Assembly (NCBI GenBank): GCA_019636555.1
Contig: JAHBXH010000001.1
Span: 3,692,928-3,756,927, forward strand
DNA length: 64,000 nucleotides
Source: Phycisphaeraceae bacterium
GTDB lineage: Bacteria; Planctomycetota; Phycisphaerae; Phycisphaerales; UBA1924
Direction of reading: 5' to 3'
Shown: piece by piece, positions 1 through 7,812 of the stretch
Layout: the number at the start of each line of letters is the position of its first letter
Numbering within the stretch: position 1 is the stretch's first letter
Position numbers and translations under genes: made by a program
The notes under the pieces: model-generated
Databases searched by the model: none
What the model saw: only the letters and a program-made list of their open reading frames with translations
What the model was told of the DNA's origin: nothing

Positions 1-176
1 GGATCGGGTCCGATCCGGCTGACCATCAGCTTGTCGACGAAAGTCATCAGCGTGTAGCTGGTCATCGTCGCGACCGTTGGTATCGCGATCGCGAGCAGCT
101 CCATCAGCGGAGATCGCCCGGCCGGCTGAAGAGCGTCACCAGCCTTGGAAGAGGTTGAGTCGATGGCTTGCGACAT
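1..176 (-). CDS. MATE family efflux transporter, N-terminal fragment
   Basis: Only the first 58 codons lie in the window; the gene continues past base 1. After a polar leader of about 24 residues (MSQAIDSTSSKAGD...) the protein enters a hydrophobic helix, and the text ELLAIAIPTVATM...FVDKLMVSRIGPD matches the first transmembrane helix of MATE/NorM exporters, where the helix and the following V-D-x-x-(M/F)-V-x-x-(I/L)-G segment are conserved. The family exports drugs or metabolites across the inner membrane using Na+ or H+ gradients. The start is the ATG at 176, 30 bases after the pdxA stop on the same strand, so it is probably the last gene of that transcript. The substrate cannot be inferred. 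Confidence 0.75.
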   Translation of the reverse strand, partial: MSQAIDSTSSKAGDALQPAGRSPLMELLAIAIPTVATMTSYTLMTFVDKLMVSRIGPD

Positions 177-206
177 GGGTGCGGGGCGGATGGTAGGAAA
201 GGAGGC

Positions 207-1292
207 TCAGCGTGCCGCGAGCATCCGGAGCGCGAGCAGGATCGCACGACGCATGCTCCCCGGATCGGCGAGATTCTTACCGGCGATATCGAACGCGGTT
301 CCGTGATCCGGGCTGGTTCGAATCACCGGAAGCCCCACGGTCATGTTGACAGCGCGGTCGCGTGCGAGCAATTTCACCGGGATCAGGCCCTGGTCGTGAT
401 ACATCGCGACGACGAGGTCGAACTTTCCCTGGAGCGCCGCGATGAAGATCGTGTCGCCGGGGAAGGGCCCCGAGACATCGATCCCGTTGTTTCGTGCAAT
501 CTTGATGGCGGGCTCGATGATCCGCTGATCTTCGTCACCGAGTAGTCCGTCTTCTCCTGCGTGCGGGTTCAGACCGCAGACCGCGATGCGCGGGCGAGCG
601 ATGCCGAGCGTTTTGCAGGCACTCGATCCCAGATCGATCGTTTCGGAAACCCGCCCGATCGTGAGTACGTTTCGGACATCCATCAGCGGCACGTGTGCAG
701 TGGCGAGGATGACGTTGAGGTCGTGGGGTTGGACGCATTGAAAAGCCGCCTCCCTTCCCCCAACCCCTTCCCTCAGGGAAGGGGCTTTGGAAGCATGAAA
801 CATCATGCCGAAGTACTTGACGCCGAAGCGCTGCGCGAGAAGTTCGGTGTGGCCTGGAAATTGGCCGTGGCCCGCCGCGGCCCAGGCGGCTTTGCTGATC
901 GGACCGGTCACGATCGCGTCGGCGTGGAGCGCGTGAGACTGCGGCAACTTCGATTGCGCGATCGCGTCGTCCACGAATCGGAAGGAAAGCTCGCCGGACG
1001 ATTTTGTCACTCGCGCCGCATGCGACGAACCGCCCGGCTCGTAGTCGAGAAGGACGACATCGTGAACGCCCGCGGTTTCCGCGGCGGGAGTATTTGCGTT
1101 GACGCGCCACCAGAATGGCTCGATGCCCGCTGAGTGTGCGGCGGCATCGAGCGGAGCCTGTGCGCCGAGGATCCGGAAGTGAGCCTGCTTTCTCAGCGCC
1201 GAGTCGGCGAGAGCCTTGACGATCACTTCGGGGCCGATGCCGCCGGGATCGCCGAGCGAGATTGCGACTTTGGGACGGGAAGCGCTGCTCAC
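207..1292 (-). CDS. pdxA: 4-hydroxythreonine-4-phosphate dehydrogenase PdxA
   Basis: NAD-dependent oxidation of 4-phosphohydroxy-L-threonine in the DXP-dependent pyridoxal phosphate pathway; PdxJ, the next enzyme, is encoded at 31409. Family landmarks are present: SLGDPGGIGPEV at the N-terminus and the three metal-ligand histidine segments GHTELLA, ATAHVPL and MYHDQGLIP. I use the GTG at 1292 because the reading frame upstream of it overlaps pilB and has no family resemblance; TTG at 1298 is the alternative. At 361 aa it is about 30 longer than usual. Much of the excess is an in-frame stretch near residues 164-184 (KAPSLREGVGGREAAF) encoded by a palindromic element at 742-800, placed between the GMMF and LNVILATAHVPL blocks, which are nearly adjacent in other PdxA proteins. 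The enzyme is probably still active, since all ligands remain. Confidence 0.93.
   Translation of the reverse strand: MSSASRPKVAISLGDPGGIGPEVIVKALADSALRKQAHFRILGAQAPLDAAAHSAGIEPFWWRVNANTPAAETAGVHDVVLLDYEPGGSSHAARVTKSSGELSFRFVDDAIAQSKLPQSHALHADAIVTGPISKAAWAAAGHGQFPGHTELLAQRFGVKYFGMMFHASKAPSLREGVGGREAAFQCVQPHDLNVILATAHVPLMDVRNVLTIGRVSETIDLGSSACKTLGIARPRIAVCGLNPHAGEDGLLGDEDQRIIEPAIKIARNNGIDVSGPFPGDTIFIAALQGKFDLVVAMYHDQGLIPVKLLARDRAVNMTVGLPVIRTSPDHGTAFDIAGKNLADPGSMRRAILLALRMLAAR
764..784. repeat. Perfect 10-bp palindrome (hairpin) inside pdxA
   Basis: CCCCTTCCCT at 764-773 is followed by one base and then its exact complement AGGGAAGGGG at 775-784. The flanks (about 742-800) are also C/T-rich and give low-complexity protein sequence. 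The element sits in frame in a conserved enzyme at a position where relatives have no residues, so it looks like a small inserted palindromic repeat, similar in behaviour to the coding palindromic elements known from Rickettsia. I saw no second copy in this window. Confidence 0.8.
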
Positions 1293-1360
1293 GGTCAACC
1301 GTAGACGGAGCGCGACCGGCGCGAGGAAACCTGCGTTCGCGGGTTTTCCGCGGCGAATCC

Positions 1361-3463
1361 TTAGGCGTTTGCCTCGGTCACGCGCAGGATTTCGGAGATC
1401 GTCGTCAGGCCTTGCGCGACTTTGCGGACGCCGTCCATGCGGAGCGTGACCATGCCGCGCTCGATGCACATGCGCCGGAATTCGGAGACGTTGGGGTTTC
1501 GGGCGATCACGTCGCGGAGTTGATCGTCCACCGTCAGGAGTTCGTAGATACCGACGCGGCCCGCGTAGCCGGTGTTGCGGCAGCGCTCGCACCCTTTGGC
1601 GGCCCAGAGCTTGTCCGTCGGCAATCCCTGCATCGACAGATACTCGATCATGTCGGCGCTCGGCGCTTCCTCAGCCTTGCAATGCGTACAGAGGCGCCGG
1701 ATGAGCCGCTGCGCGAGCACGCCGTTGACGGCGGCACCGACGAGGAAGGGCTCGAGGCCGATGTTGACCAGGCGCGTGATCGAAGAGGGCGCGTCGTTGG
1801 TGTGGAGCGTGCTGAGCACCAGGTGGCCGGTGAGCGCCGCCTGCACCGCGATGTGCGCGGTTTCCATATCGCGGATTTCGCCCAGCATGATCACGTCGGG
1901 GTCCTGACGCAGGAGGCTCTTGAGCGCCGCGGCGAAGTTCATCCCGATCTTCTCGTGCATCTGCGTCTGCGTGATGCCATCGAGGTGATACTCGATCGGG
2001 TCTTCGACCGTCGAGATGTTCATGGTGTTCTTGTCGAGCTTGCGCAGCGACGAGTACAGAGTCGTGGTCTTACCCGAGCCGGTCGGACCCGTGACGAGCA
2101 CGATGCCGTGCGGCGAATCGATGATCTTGCGCCAGACTTCAAGCGTGTCGGTGTGGAAGCCGAGATTGTCGAGCTCCACGTTGATGCTCTTGGTGTCCAA
2201 GATACGCATCACGGTTTTTTCGCCGTAACCGGTCGGCAGCGTCGAGACACGCAGGTCGAGCTTGCGGCCCTGCACGACGCAGCGGATACGCCCGTCCTGG
2301 GGAAGTCGCCGCTCGGAGATATCGAGGTTCGCCATGATCTTCAGGCGGCTGGTGATCGCGGCGGACATCGCGCCCGGCGGGTTCATCATCTCGAAGAGTT
2401 CGCCGTCGATCCGGAAGCGCACTCGGAGCTTCTTTTCCGCGGGTTCGACGTGGATGTCCGACGCGCCTTCCTTGACGGCGGTCTGAATGATGTAGTTGAC
2501 GTAGCGGATGACCGGCGACTCGCCGGCCTCTTTCTCGAGGTTGACTTCGTTGCTCTCTTTTTTCTCGACCTGAACGTCGCCCTCGTTCACCTCGGCGAGC
2601 AGCTCGGAAACGTCGACCGCGGCTTCTTCCCTGCCTGCGCCGACGATTTCCATCGCGCCGCGCAGGTCGAAGCTCGTGATCATCACGACCTTGATGCCGG
2701 CGACGCGGAGCCTGCCCTTGATCTCGTCGAGGAGGAACACGTCGTCCGCGCGAGTCACGCCGAGCACGACGCGCCCTCCGTCCATCCGGAGCGGGAGCAC
2801 ACCGTTCTTCTTGCAGAAATCGGGGGTGAGCTGCTGCAGGAGCCGCCCATCGAATCCGCCGTCGAGCCCCTTGGAAAGGTCGATCCGCTCGAACGGGATG
2901 CCCGCGAGCTCGGCGACGGCGCGCTGGATGACGACTTCATCGATTCCCTGCTCGATCAGGATGTCGGCGAGGCGACGGCCGGGTGATTGCTTCAACACTC
3001 CCTGCGCGACCGTCATGCGATCGGGCGGGACAAGGCCCCGGCTGAGAAGGTATTCGGCGAGATCGGCCCCGCCCCGTGCCAGAGCACCCGAAGCCGCTTC
3101 CGGGCGGTAGAGGTCGGACATCGCGCTGCCCACGGACGAGCGCGGTGCCGCGGGCAGATTCTGTTTGACGGCCGGGTCGTGGCTGGGCACGATCGAAGTC
3201 TCGTCGGTGCCGTCTCGGGTCTTGGAGAGCTCTCCAAAGGCGCGCTGATTGGCGGGCACTGCAGGAATGGGACTGAGCGCCATCTCTTGAGCATCCGGCC
3301 CTGCGGCACGCACCGAAGCCGGCATCCCGCCGAGATCGTCAACACTCACTCGCTTCTGACCGGGCGGCGTGGCGGCGCACTCCGTGTTTCCGGAGGGAAG
3401 CGCCCTGGTGGGCTTTTCAATGCCCAGCTCGTTGAGGATGTCGTCGATGTTGTACTTGGCCAC
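1361..3463 (-). CDS. pilB: Type IV pilus assembly / type II secretion ATPase (PilB/GspE)
   Basis: Cytoplasmic hexameric ATPase that powers pilin polymerisation. The 700-aa product has a low-complexity N-terminal segment (about residues 15-135), an MshEN-type N-terminal domain (about 140-280) and the secretion ATPase core: Walker A GPTGSGKTTT near 459, Asp box VEDPIEY, Walker B DVIMLGEIRD near 524, His box STLHTNDA, and the zinc tetracysteine motif CTHC...CERC near 592-628. The start is the GTG at 3463 (VAKYNIDDILNELG), with AGAGAGA about 10 bases upstream; the frame before it overlaps the upstream gene and is not protein-like. It is the last pilus gene of the pilM-N-O-P operon. GspE of a type II secretion system is possible, but the pilMNO neighbours favour a pilus motor. 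Confidence 0.93.
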   Translation of the reverse strand: MAKYNIDDILNELGIEKPTRALPSGNTECAATPPGQKRVSVDDLGGMPASVRAAGPDAQEMALSPIPAVPANQRAFGELSKTRDGTDETSIVPSHDPAVKQNLPAAPRSSVGSAMSDLYRPEAASGALARGGADLAEYLLSRGLVPPDRMTVAQGVLKQSPGRRLADILIEQGIDEVVIQRAVAELAGIPFERIDLSKGLDGGFDGRLLQQLTPDFCKKNGVLPLRMDGGRVVLGVTRADDVFLLDEIKGRLRVAGIKVVMITSFDLRGAMEIVGAGREEAAVDVSELLAEVNEGDVQVEKKESNEVNLEKEAGESPVIRYVNYIIQTAVKEGASDIHVEPAEKKLRVRFRIDGELFEMMNPPGAMSAAITSRLKIMANLDISERRLPQDGRIRCVVQGRKLDLRVSTLPTGYGEKTVMRILDTKSINVELDNLGFHTDTLEVWRKIIDSPHGIVLVTGPTGSGKTTTLYSSLRKLDKNTMNISTVEDPIEYHLDGITQTQMHEKIGMNFAAALKSLLRQDPDVIMLGEIRDMETAHIAVQAALTGHLVLSTLHTNDAPSSITRLVNIGLEPFLVGAAVNGVLAQRLIRRLCTHCKAEEAPSADMIEYLSMQGLPTDKLWAAKGCERCRNTGYAGRVGIYELLTVDDQLRDVIARNPNVSEFRRMCIERGMVTLRMDGVRKVAQGLTTISEILRVTEANA

Positions 3464-3527
3464 GCGCGGTTGATCTCTCTGTCTTTGCGCTCGCCGCGAC
3501 CGGCGATTCGAAGACGACCTTGAACGG

Positions 3528-4220
3528 CTACTTTGCCCTGGGCGGACGGGACTTGGGATTGGATTCGTCGGCGAGTTCGAGGGTGAACTTCTTGCCGTCG
3601 GCCTCGAGCGTGACTGCGAGCGGCAAAATCTCCACGACCTTGAAACTCTCGCCCGCGAAATCACCGACGCGCACGAGTTCATCGTTGATGCGCGCGAGCG
3701 GGACCCGCCCCATCATGATGCTCCCGAGTTTGAGGGTGCCGAGCTCTTCGGTGAGTTTTCGCGTGCGCTCCTCGGCCTTTCGACGCGCGAGTTCGGCGCT
3801 GTCATCGCGTGGCGTCAGGTCGTTTCTGGCGTCGCCCGCCTCGGCTCCCATCAGCTTGAAAGGGTTCGTCTTCACCCCTTCCGTGCTTTGCTTGTTCATG
3901 GCGTTCAATTCGGCCATCACGCGCTGGAATCCCTCGGCGCGGCGGTGCTGCGACTCATCGCGCTTGTAGCTGAGGTCCGCGGTATTGAACTTCAAGCCCG
4001 ACTGCATGCCGTAGCGTCGCATCCCGTAGATCAGCGCCACCGAGAGCGCGAGCGTGGAAAAGATGATGACGTGCTGCGTATGAAACCGCGAGCGCGGCGC
4101 GGCGGAAAGCCCGTGCGCATCGCCTATCGAAAGCCCCGCGGCGAACGCGCCGGGCATCGAATTGCCTTCTTCGGGGAGGACTTCTCCCGTCAGTCGCTTT
4201 TCTTTGTTGGCGGCGCTCAT
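3528..4220 (-). CDS. PilP/GspC-like pilus assembly protein
   Basis: A 230-aa bitopic protein: cytoplasmic N-terminus of about 48 residues, one membrane helix (HVIIFSTLALSVALIYGM, about residues 49-66), a charged helical linker rich in Arg, Glu and Lys, and a small C-terminal beta domain (LGSIMMGRVPLARINDELVRVGD...FKVVEILPLAVTLEADGKKFTLEL). That last segment has the pattern of the PilP/GspC homology region, in which a G-x-(I/V)-N-(D/G)-x-x-V-x-x-G-D loop precedes a beta-barrel, so it probably links PilNO in the inner membrane to the secretin. Its ATG overlaps the pilO stop by four bases (ATGA), indicating translational coupling. The assignment rests on position and this motif only; overall similarity to PilP is weak. 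Confidence 0.65.
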   Translation of the reverse strand: MSAANKEKRLTGEVLPEEGNSMPGAFAAGLSIGDAHGLSAAPRSRFHTQHVIIFSTLALSVALIYGMRRYGMQSGLKFNTADLSYKRDESQHRRAEGFQRVMAELNAMNKQSTEGVKTNPFKLMGAEAGDARNDLTPRDDSAELARRKAEERTRKLTEELGTLKLGSIMMGRVPLARINDELVRVGDFAGESFKVVEILPLAVTLEADGKKFTLELADESNPKSRPPRAK

Positions 4221-4768
4221 TGTGACTTTGCCCCTTCGTCAACGTAGTAGATGCTGAGTGTGAATGTGGCCTGCATATCGCCGTTCTTGTCGGTCGCGCG
4301 CTTGAGCTTGAAGTCCGGAATTTTGGTGATTCGCGGGAGCTGCTCGAGCTTGTGGACGAAATCGTGGAACGAACGGAAATTTCCCTGGAGTGCGAGCTCG
4401 AGCGGCTGCTCCATGTACATCGCCGCCTTCACCGCCTTCAGGCTCTTGACCGTCGGCGAAGTGAGGCCCTGCTGCGTCGCGAGTTCCGAGACCTGCCGGA
4501 TGATCGCGTCGAGCTCCTTCTTGCTCGGCAGTTTCGCTTCGAACGCCTCGATGCTGGCGGCGATGTCCTTGTTTTCCTTTTCGAGGTCGGCGTTGCGGGA
4601 GGTTTCTTCGCGCAGTTTCGAGAGCCGATCGCGCTTCAGGTCCGCTTCGGCTTTGGCGAGCTCGATCTCCGCGTTCACCGGCCGAAAGACCAGCCAGTAG
4701 CTCGACAGAGGAACCGCGAGCAGGATGAGCATCAGCACCAGTTCGCGAAATCCGAATCGCATGATCAT
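4217..4768 (-). CDS. pilO: Type IV pilus inner-membrane protein PilO
   Basis: A 183-aa bitopic protein with an N-terminal membrane helix (LVLMLILLAVPLSSYWLVF, residues 10-28), a coiled coil rich in Lys, Glu and Leu (about 32-85) and a ferredoxin-like C-terminal domain containing LELALQGNFRSFHDFVHKLE and the closing beta strand TFTLSIYYVDE, which is the PilO pattern. It dimerises with PilN to align the pilus machine in the periplasm. It lies 17 bases after pilN and overlaps the following gene by four. GGAG lies just upstream; ATG at 4768 and ATG at 4762 are both possible starts. Confidence 0.88.
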   Translation of the reverse strand: MIMRFGFRELVLMLILLAVPLSSYWLVFRPVNAEIELAKAEADLKRDRLSKLREETSRNADLEKENKDIAASIEAFEAKLPSKKELDAIIRQVSELATQQGLTSPTVKSLKAVKAAMYMEQPLELALQGNFRSFHDFVHKLEQLPRITKIPDFKLKRATDKNGDMQATFTLSIYYVDEGAKSQ

Positions 4769-4785
4769 TCACTCCGCTTTCGGGT

Positions 4786-5577
4786 TCAGTCGTTGTGCTT
4801 CACGTCGGCACCGGCCGTCGCTTTTGCGGGCGCCTGCTTCTCCGCGCTCGCCACTGGCAAGCCGATCCGGGCGTCGGCATTCGAGTTGAGCCCGGCGGTG
4901 ATCTGGAATTTGCGGAACGTCGTCTGGTCGATCTTCACCGTGTCGATGAAGGGCAGGTCGGGGCGATCGAGCAGATTGCAGTCGCCGAGCCTGGACAGGA
5001 AGTCCGTGACGTCGGTGTTGCGCTGCGCAAGGCCGTTGATCGTGAGCGTGTATTCGAACTTCGGAGCCCGAACGGGGTCCTTCTTCTCGTCCTTGGGGTC
5101 CTTGGTATCGGTGAGCGATTTGACCGCCGGCTTGGCGCCCGCTGCGGACTTGGGGAGTTCTTTCGGCGGTTCGATCCGCTTGCTCTTGAGTTCCAGCTCG
5201 GCGAAGGCGAGAGAATCGTCGGGGCAGCGGTTGACAATCTGCTCGAGGAGCACGCTTCGCGGGATCCGTTCCGTGAGCGCGGTCGTGATCTCGGCCTTGT
5301 CGAGCATCTGCGAGCGCTGCGATTCGAGGGCCTTGAGCTGCTCGATCTTCTTTGCTTCCTGCGCGTAGAGCTCGTTGATCTTGCTCTGCTCGGCGCGCAC
5401 GGTCTCCCACCGGCGCGTGGTCACGAAGAACGCGGCGATCACTCCGACCATGACGATCGCGAAGAGCGAGAGCGCCATCGCGTTGGCGCGCGCCGAGCTC
5501 TGCCGCTCGACATAGTCCTCCGGGAGGAAGCTCGTTCCGGCCGGCGCCTCGTTGTTCTGTCGCAAGAACGGGTTCAT
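4786..5577 (-). CDS. pilN: Type IV pilus inner-membrane protein PilN-like
   Basis: A 263-aa bitopic protein: N-terminal cytoplasmic peptide ending in FLPEDYVERQ, equivalent to the (I/L)NLLP-type PilM-binding tail of PilN; a membrane helix (ALSLFAIVMVGVIAAFFV, about 35-52); a long coiled coil (53-100); and a C-terminal domain interrupted by a Lys/Pro/Asp-rich insert (about 135-165, ...TDTKDPKDEKKDPV...), followed by a low-complexity Ala/Lys tail. It lies between pilM (19-base gap) and pilO (17-base gap). Family membership follows from topology, order and size rather than strong residue identity; the acidic/basic insert is unusual for PilN. Confidence 0.8.
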   Translation of the reverse strand: MNPFLRQNNEAPAGTSFLPEDYVERQSSARANAMALSLFAIVMVGVIAAFFVTTRRWETVRAEQSKINELYAQEAKKIEQLKALESQRSQMLDKAEITTALTERIPRSVLLEQIVNRCPDDSLAFAELELKSKRIEPPKELPKSAAGAKPAVKSLTDTKDPKDEKKDPVRAPKFEYTLTINGLAQRNTDVTDFLSRLGDCNLLDRPDLPFIDTVKIDQTTFRKFQITAGLNSNADARIGLPVASAEKQAPAKATAGADVKHND

Positions 5578-5596
5578 GGTTTGGCCCTTTCAGGAT

Positions 5597-6724
5597 CTAG
5601 AGGTCGGCGGGGCAGTGGCAAAGTCCGACGGCGACTCCGAAACCCGGCTGCGGCTGCTTGAGATCCACACCCTGGCTTGGTTCCGAACCCGTTCGCGCCA
5701 CCTTGGCGAGCGGGTCCGCGAGTTTGGTGTTCATGCCCAGGCCCATCGCCATGGCACGGCTGAAAGCCTGCTGCCGGCTCTCGCCGCCGAGAAAAACAGC
5801 CTGATCCACTCGTTTACCGGGAAAGAGTCCGTCGTGATAGCGCAGCCCCATGCGGATTTCATCCGCCAGAATCTCGAGCGGCTCCCTTAGGTTGACTTCG
5901 TTTGATTGCTCATCGGAACCGGCGCCCTTGAGCAGGGCCATCCCTTCCGACGACTGCCCTTCCGGCATCATGCGATCGAGCGAAAGCCGGGTCCGACGCG
6001 CTTCGGTCATCGCGCACTTGAGCTGGCTCGCGACCGCCCGATCGAGCTGGCGCCCGCCGACCTCGATGATGCGCTCGAAGACGATCGTCTTTCCGTGTGC
6101 GATCATCGCCTTGGTCGTGTGCGCACCGAAATCGAGATAAAGGGCCACGCCGTCCTGCTCGCCGCCGCCCGCGATTTCGAACGCTTTCATGGCCGCGGCA
6201 AATTCGCTGTGCATGCCGACGGGTTCGAGCCCGCTCTTGCGCATCGCCTCCACCATGTGTCGAACGGCGGAACGCGCCGCGGCATTCACGATGACCTCGG
6301 CCTTGCCACCGGCGGCGCTCACTTCGCGATGGCGCAGCACCAGCGCGCCGGGATCGCAGCCGATCTGCTGTCCGACCGCGGCGCCGACGACCTGATGCAT
6401 CGGGACTCCGTCGATGCGCTGTACCTGCAAGTGTTTGCAGAAGAGTTGCCAACTCGGGAGCGAACAGACCACCCGCTTGCCCCGGAAGCCGCCTTTCTTG
6501 ATGAGCCGCGGCATTTGCGACAACTGAAAGTCGAGGCGCTTTGCGTGATCGTCGCCGATTTCGTCGGGCGTTTCGACCATCGCAGCGGCAATGAGCGTGG
6601 GAACCGGGCCGGGCTGGACCTGGATCAGTTTCAGCGAGTCGACGCCGAAATCGACGCCGATGGCAGGCGACAGCTGCTTCATGAGCCCGACGGAATTGAG
6701 TTTTCGTAGCAGTTCGAGCGACAT
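5597..6724 (-). CDS. pilM: Type IV pilus assembly ATPase-like protein PilM
   Basis: Actin-fold protein that recruits PilN in the cytoplasm. The 375-aa product opens with SPAIGVDFGVDSLKLIQV (phosphate-1 loop of the actin/FtsA superfamily) and later has YLDFGAHTTKAMIAHG (phosphate-2 region) and VFLGGESRQQAFSRAMA (adenosine region), in the right order. I start at the ATG at 6724 (MSLELLRKLNS) because GGGAGGG lies about nine bases upstream; a longer frame begins at 6751. It is the first gene of the pilus operon, with 186 bases to the upstream gene mqnB on the same strand. No pilin, secretin (PilQ) or PilC/PilT gene is present in the window, so the pilus system is split across the genome. Confidence 0.9.
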   Translation of the reverse strand: MSLELLRKLNSVGLMKQLSPAIGVDFGVDSLKLIQVQPGPVPTLIAAAMVETPDEIGDDHAKRLDFQLSQMPRLIKKGGFRGKRVVCSLPSWQLFCKHLQVQRIDGVPMHQVVGAAVGQQIGCDPGALVLRHREVSAAGGKAEVIVNAAARSAVRHMVEAMRKSGLEPVGMHSEFAAAMKAFEIAGGGEQDGVALYLDFGAHTTKAMIAHGKTIVFERIIEVGGRQLDRAVASQLKCAMTEARRTRLSLDRMMPEGQSSEGMALLKGAGSDEQSNEVNLREPLEILADEIRMGLRYHDGLFPGKRVDQAVFLGGESRQQAFSRAMAMGLGMNTKLADPLAKVARTGSEPSQGVDLKQPQPGFGVAVGLCHCPADL

Positions 6725-6910
6725 GCGCCGCGATCCCTCCCGCGCCGACAAAGCGACGCAAGAGAATCGACGAGGAGCCGCTCGCGCTTGACGCCGGCGC
6801 GGATGGAGCGGGAATCGGTTTGGTTTTCGCCCCGACGCGATCGGCGCATTCGGAGCGATGCGAACAACCGGAGCCGCGACCGGGCGGGCCGATAACGCGG
6901 CGATCCGGGA

Positions 6911-7618
6911 TCAGCTCTCTTGCCGGGCCAATCCTGCCGCGATCGCTTCCAGGCGGGCGAGCGCGCCCTTCAAATCCCAGCCTTGCGAATCGCGATGACC
7001 CGCCCGGTTGCTCACGACCCGCAATTCGGCGAAGGGAATTCCGCTGCGTTGCGCCGCGATTCCGATCGCCGCGCCCTCCATCGCTTCGGCAAGCCCATCG
7101 GGCGCGCAACGCCCGAAGATTTCCCGTGCGCGTTCGTCGTTTCCAGAACAAGTCGAGACGGTCGCGATCGCGCCAACACGATCCGCGAACGGGGTGAGTG
7201 AATGGTTGAAAGAATCCGAAGTTGAAATCGCGTCGCCGTCGATGGCGCTTGGAAATCCGGCCTTTGCCAGCGGCAACCAGAGGCCATCTGTCGCAATTCC
7301 TTCATCCGCGAGGACGCAGCGCGAGGCCAGAACGGATTCACGGATCTGTAGCGGCTGGGGGTGCGGAAGCGCGCCGCAAATCCCGAGATTCAAGACTCGC
7401 GACGGCGCATCCAAGGCGATCGCGCGTGCCGCGGCACCTGCGGCATTGGACTTGCCCACGCCGCACAACAACAACTCGAATCTCTCGTGAAGCCGCGATC
7501 GCTCCCAATGATCCGGGATCGGCGCTGCACAGCGGAATCCGGCGTGAATGGCGCGCGCTTCGACTGCCGCAGCCACCACGATCAAACACCGGTCATTGGA
7601 ACATTCTGCGGGCCTCAA
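6911..7618 (-). CDS. mqnB: Futalosine hydrolase (MqnB)
   Basis: Nucleosidase of the MTA/SAH phosphorylase superfamily that splits futalosine to dehypoxanthinyl futalosine in the futalosine route to menaquinone. In the 235-aa product the family signatures appear in order: CGVGKSNAAGA, LNLGICGAL, VLADEGI, STVSTCSGNDE and AEAMEGAAIG followed by RVVSNRAGHRDSQGWD. The combination of ADEG with STCSG-(T/N)-DE and the closing R-x-x-S-N-x-(A/V)-G-x-R-D is typical of MqnB rather than of Pfs/MtnN. MTA/SAH nucleosidase is the alternative. The rest of the pathway (mqnA, C, D) is not nearby. It is transcribed away from the HlyD gene across a 194-base divergent spacer (7619-7812). Confidence 0.85.
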   Translation of the reverse strand: MRPAECSNDRCLIVVAAAVEARAIHAGFRCAAPIPDHWERSRLHERFELLLCGVGKSNAAGAAARAIALDAPSRVLNLGICGALPHPQPLQIRESVLASRCVLADEGIATDGLWLPLAKAGFPSAIDGDAISTSDSFNHSLTPFADRVGAIATVSTCSGNDERAREIFGRCAPDGLAEAMEGAAIGIAAQRSGIPFAELRVVSNRAGHRDSQGWDLKGALARLEAIAAGLARQES

Positions 7619-7812
7619 AATTACCGAACCTTTTGCGTTTCATGCGGCTACATAGTTGGGATTGGCGTCATTGTTCGCTATTCTTCGTCTAGAGCGCGGT
7701 ACCCGCCGAATTCATCCGTCGGCAACCTCGAGCACGATAGCCGGTAGTTCCTGAGGCGATTCACCCGGATCTTGCCTCGACCGGTCCAGCCGCCCGATCA
7801 GGAGCCCCTTCT

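Noticed and set aside
1262..2986. 574-aa plus-strand frame opposite pilB
   Set aside because: Shadow of the pilB coding frame; no signature, and the minus-strand gene is certain.
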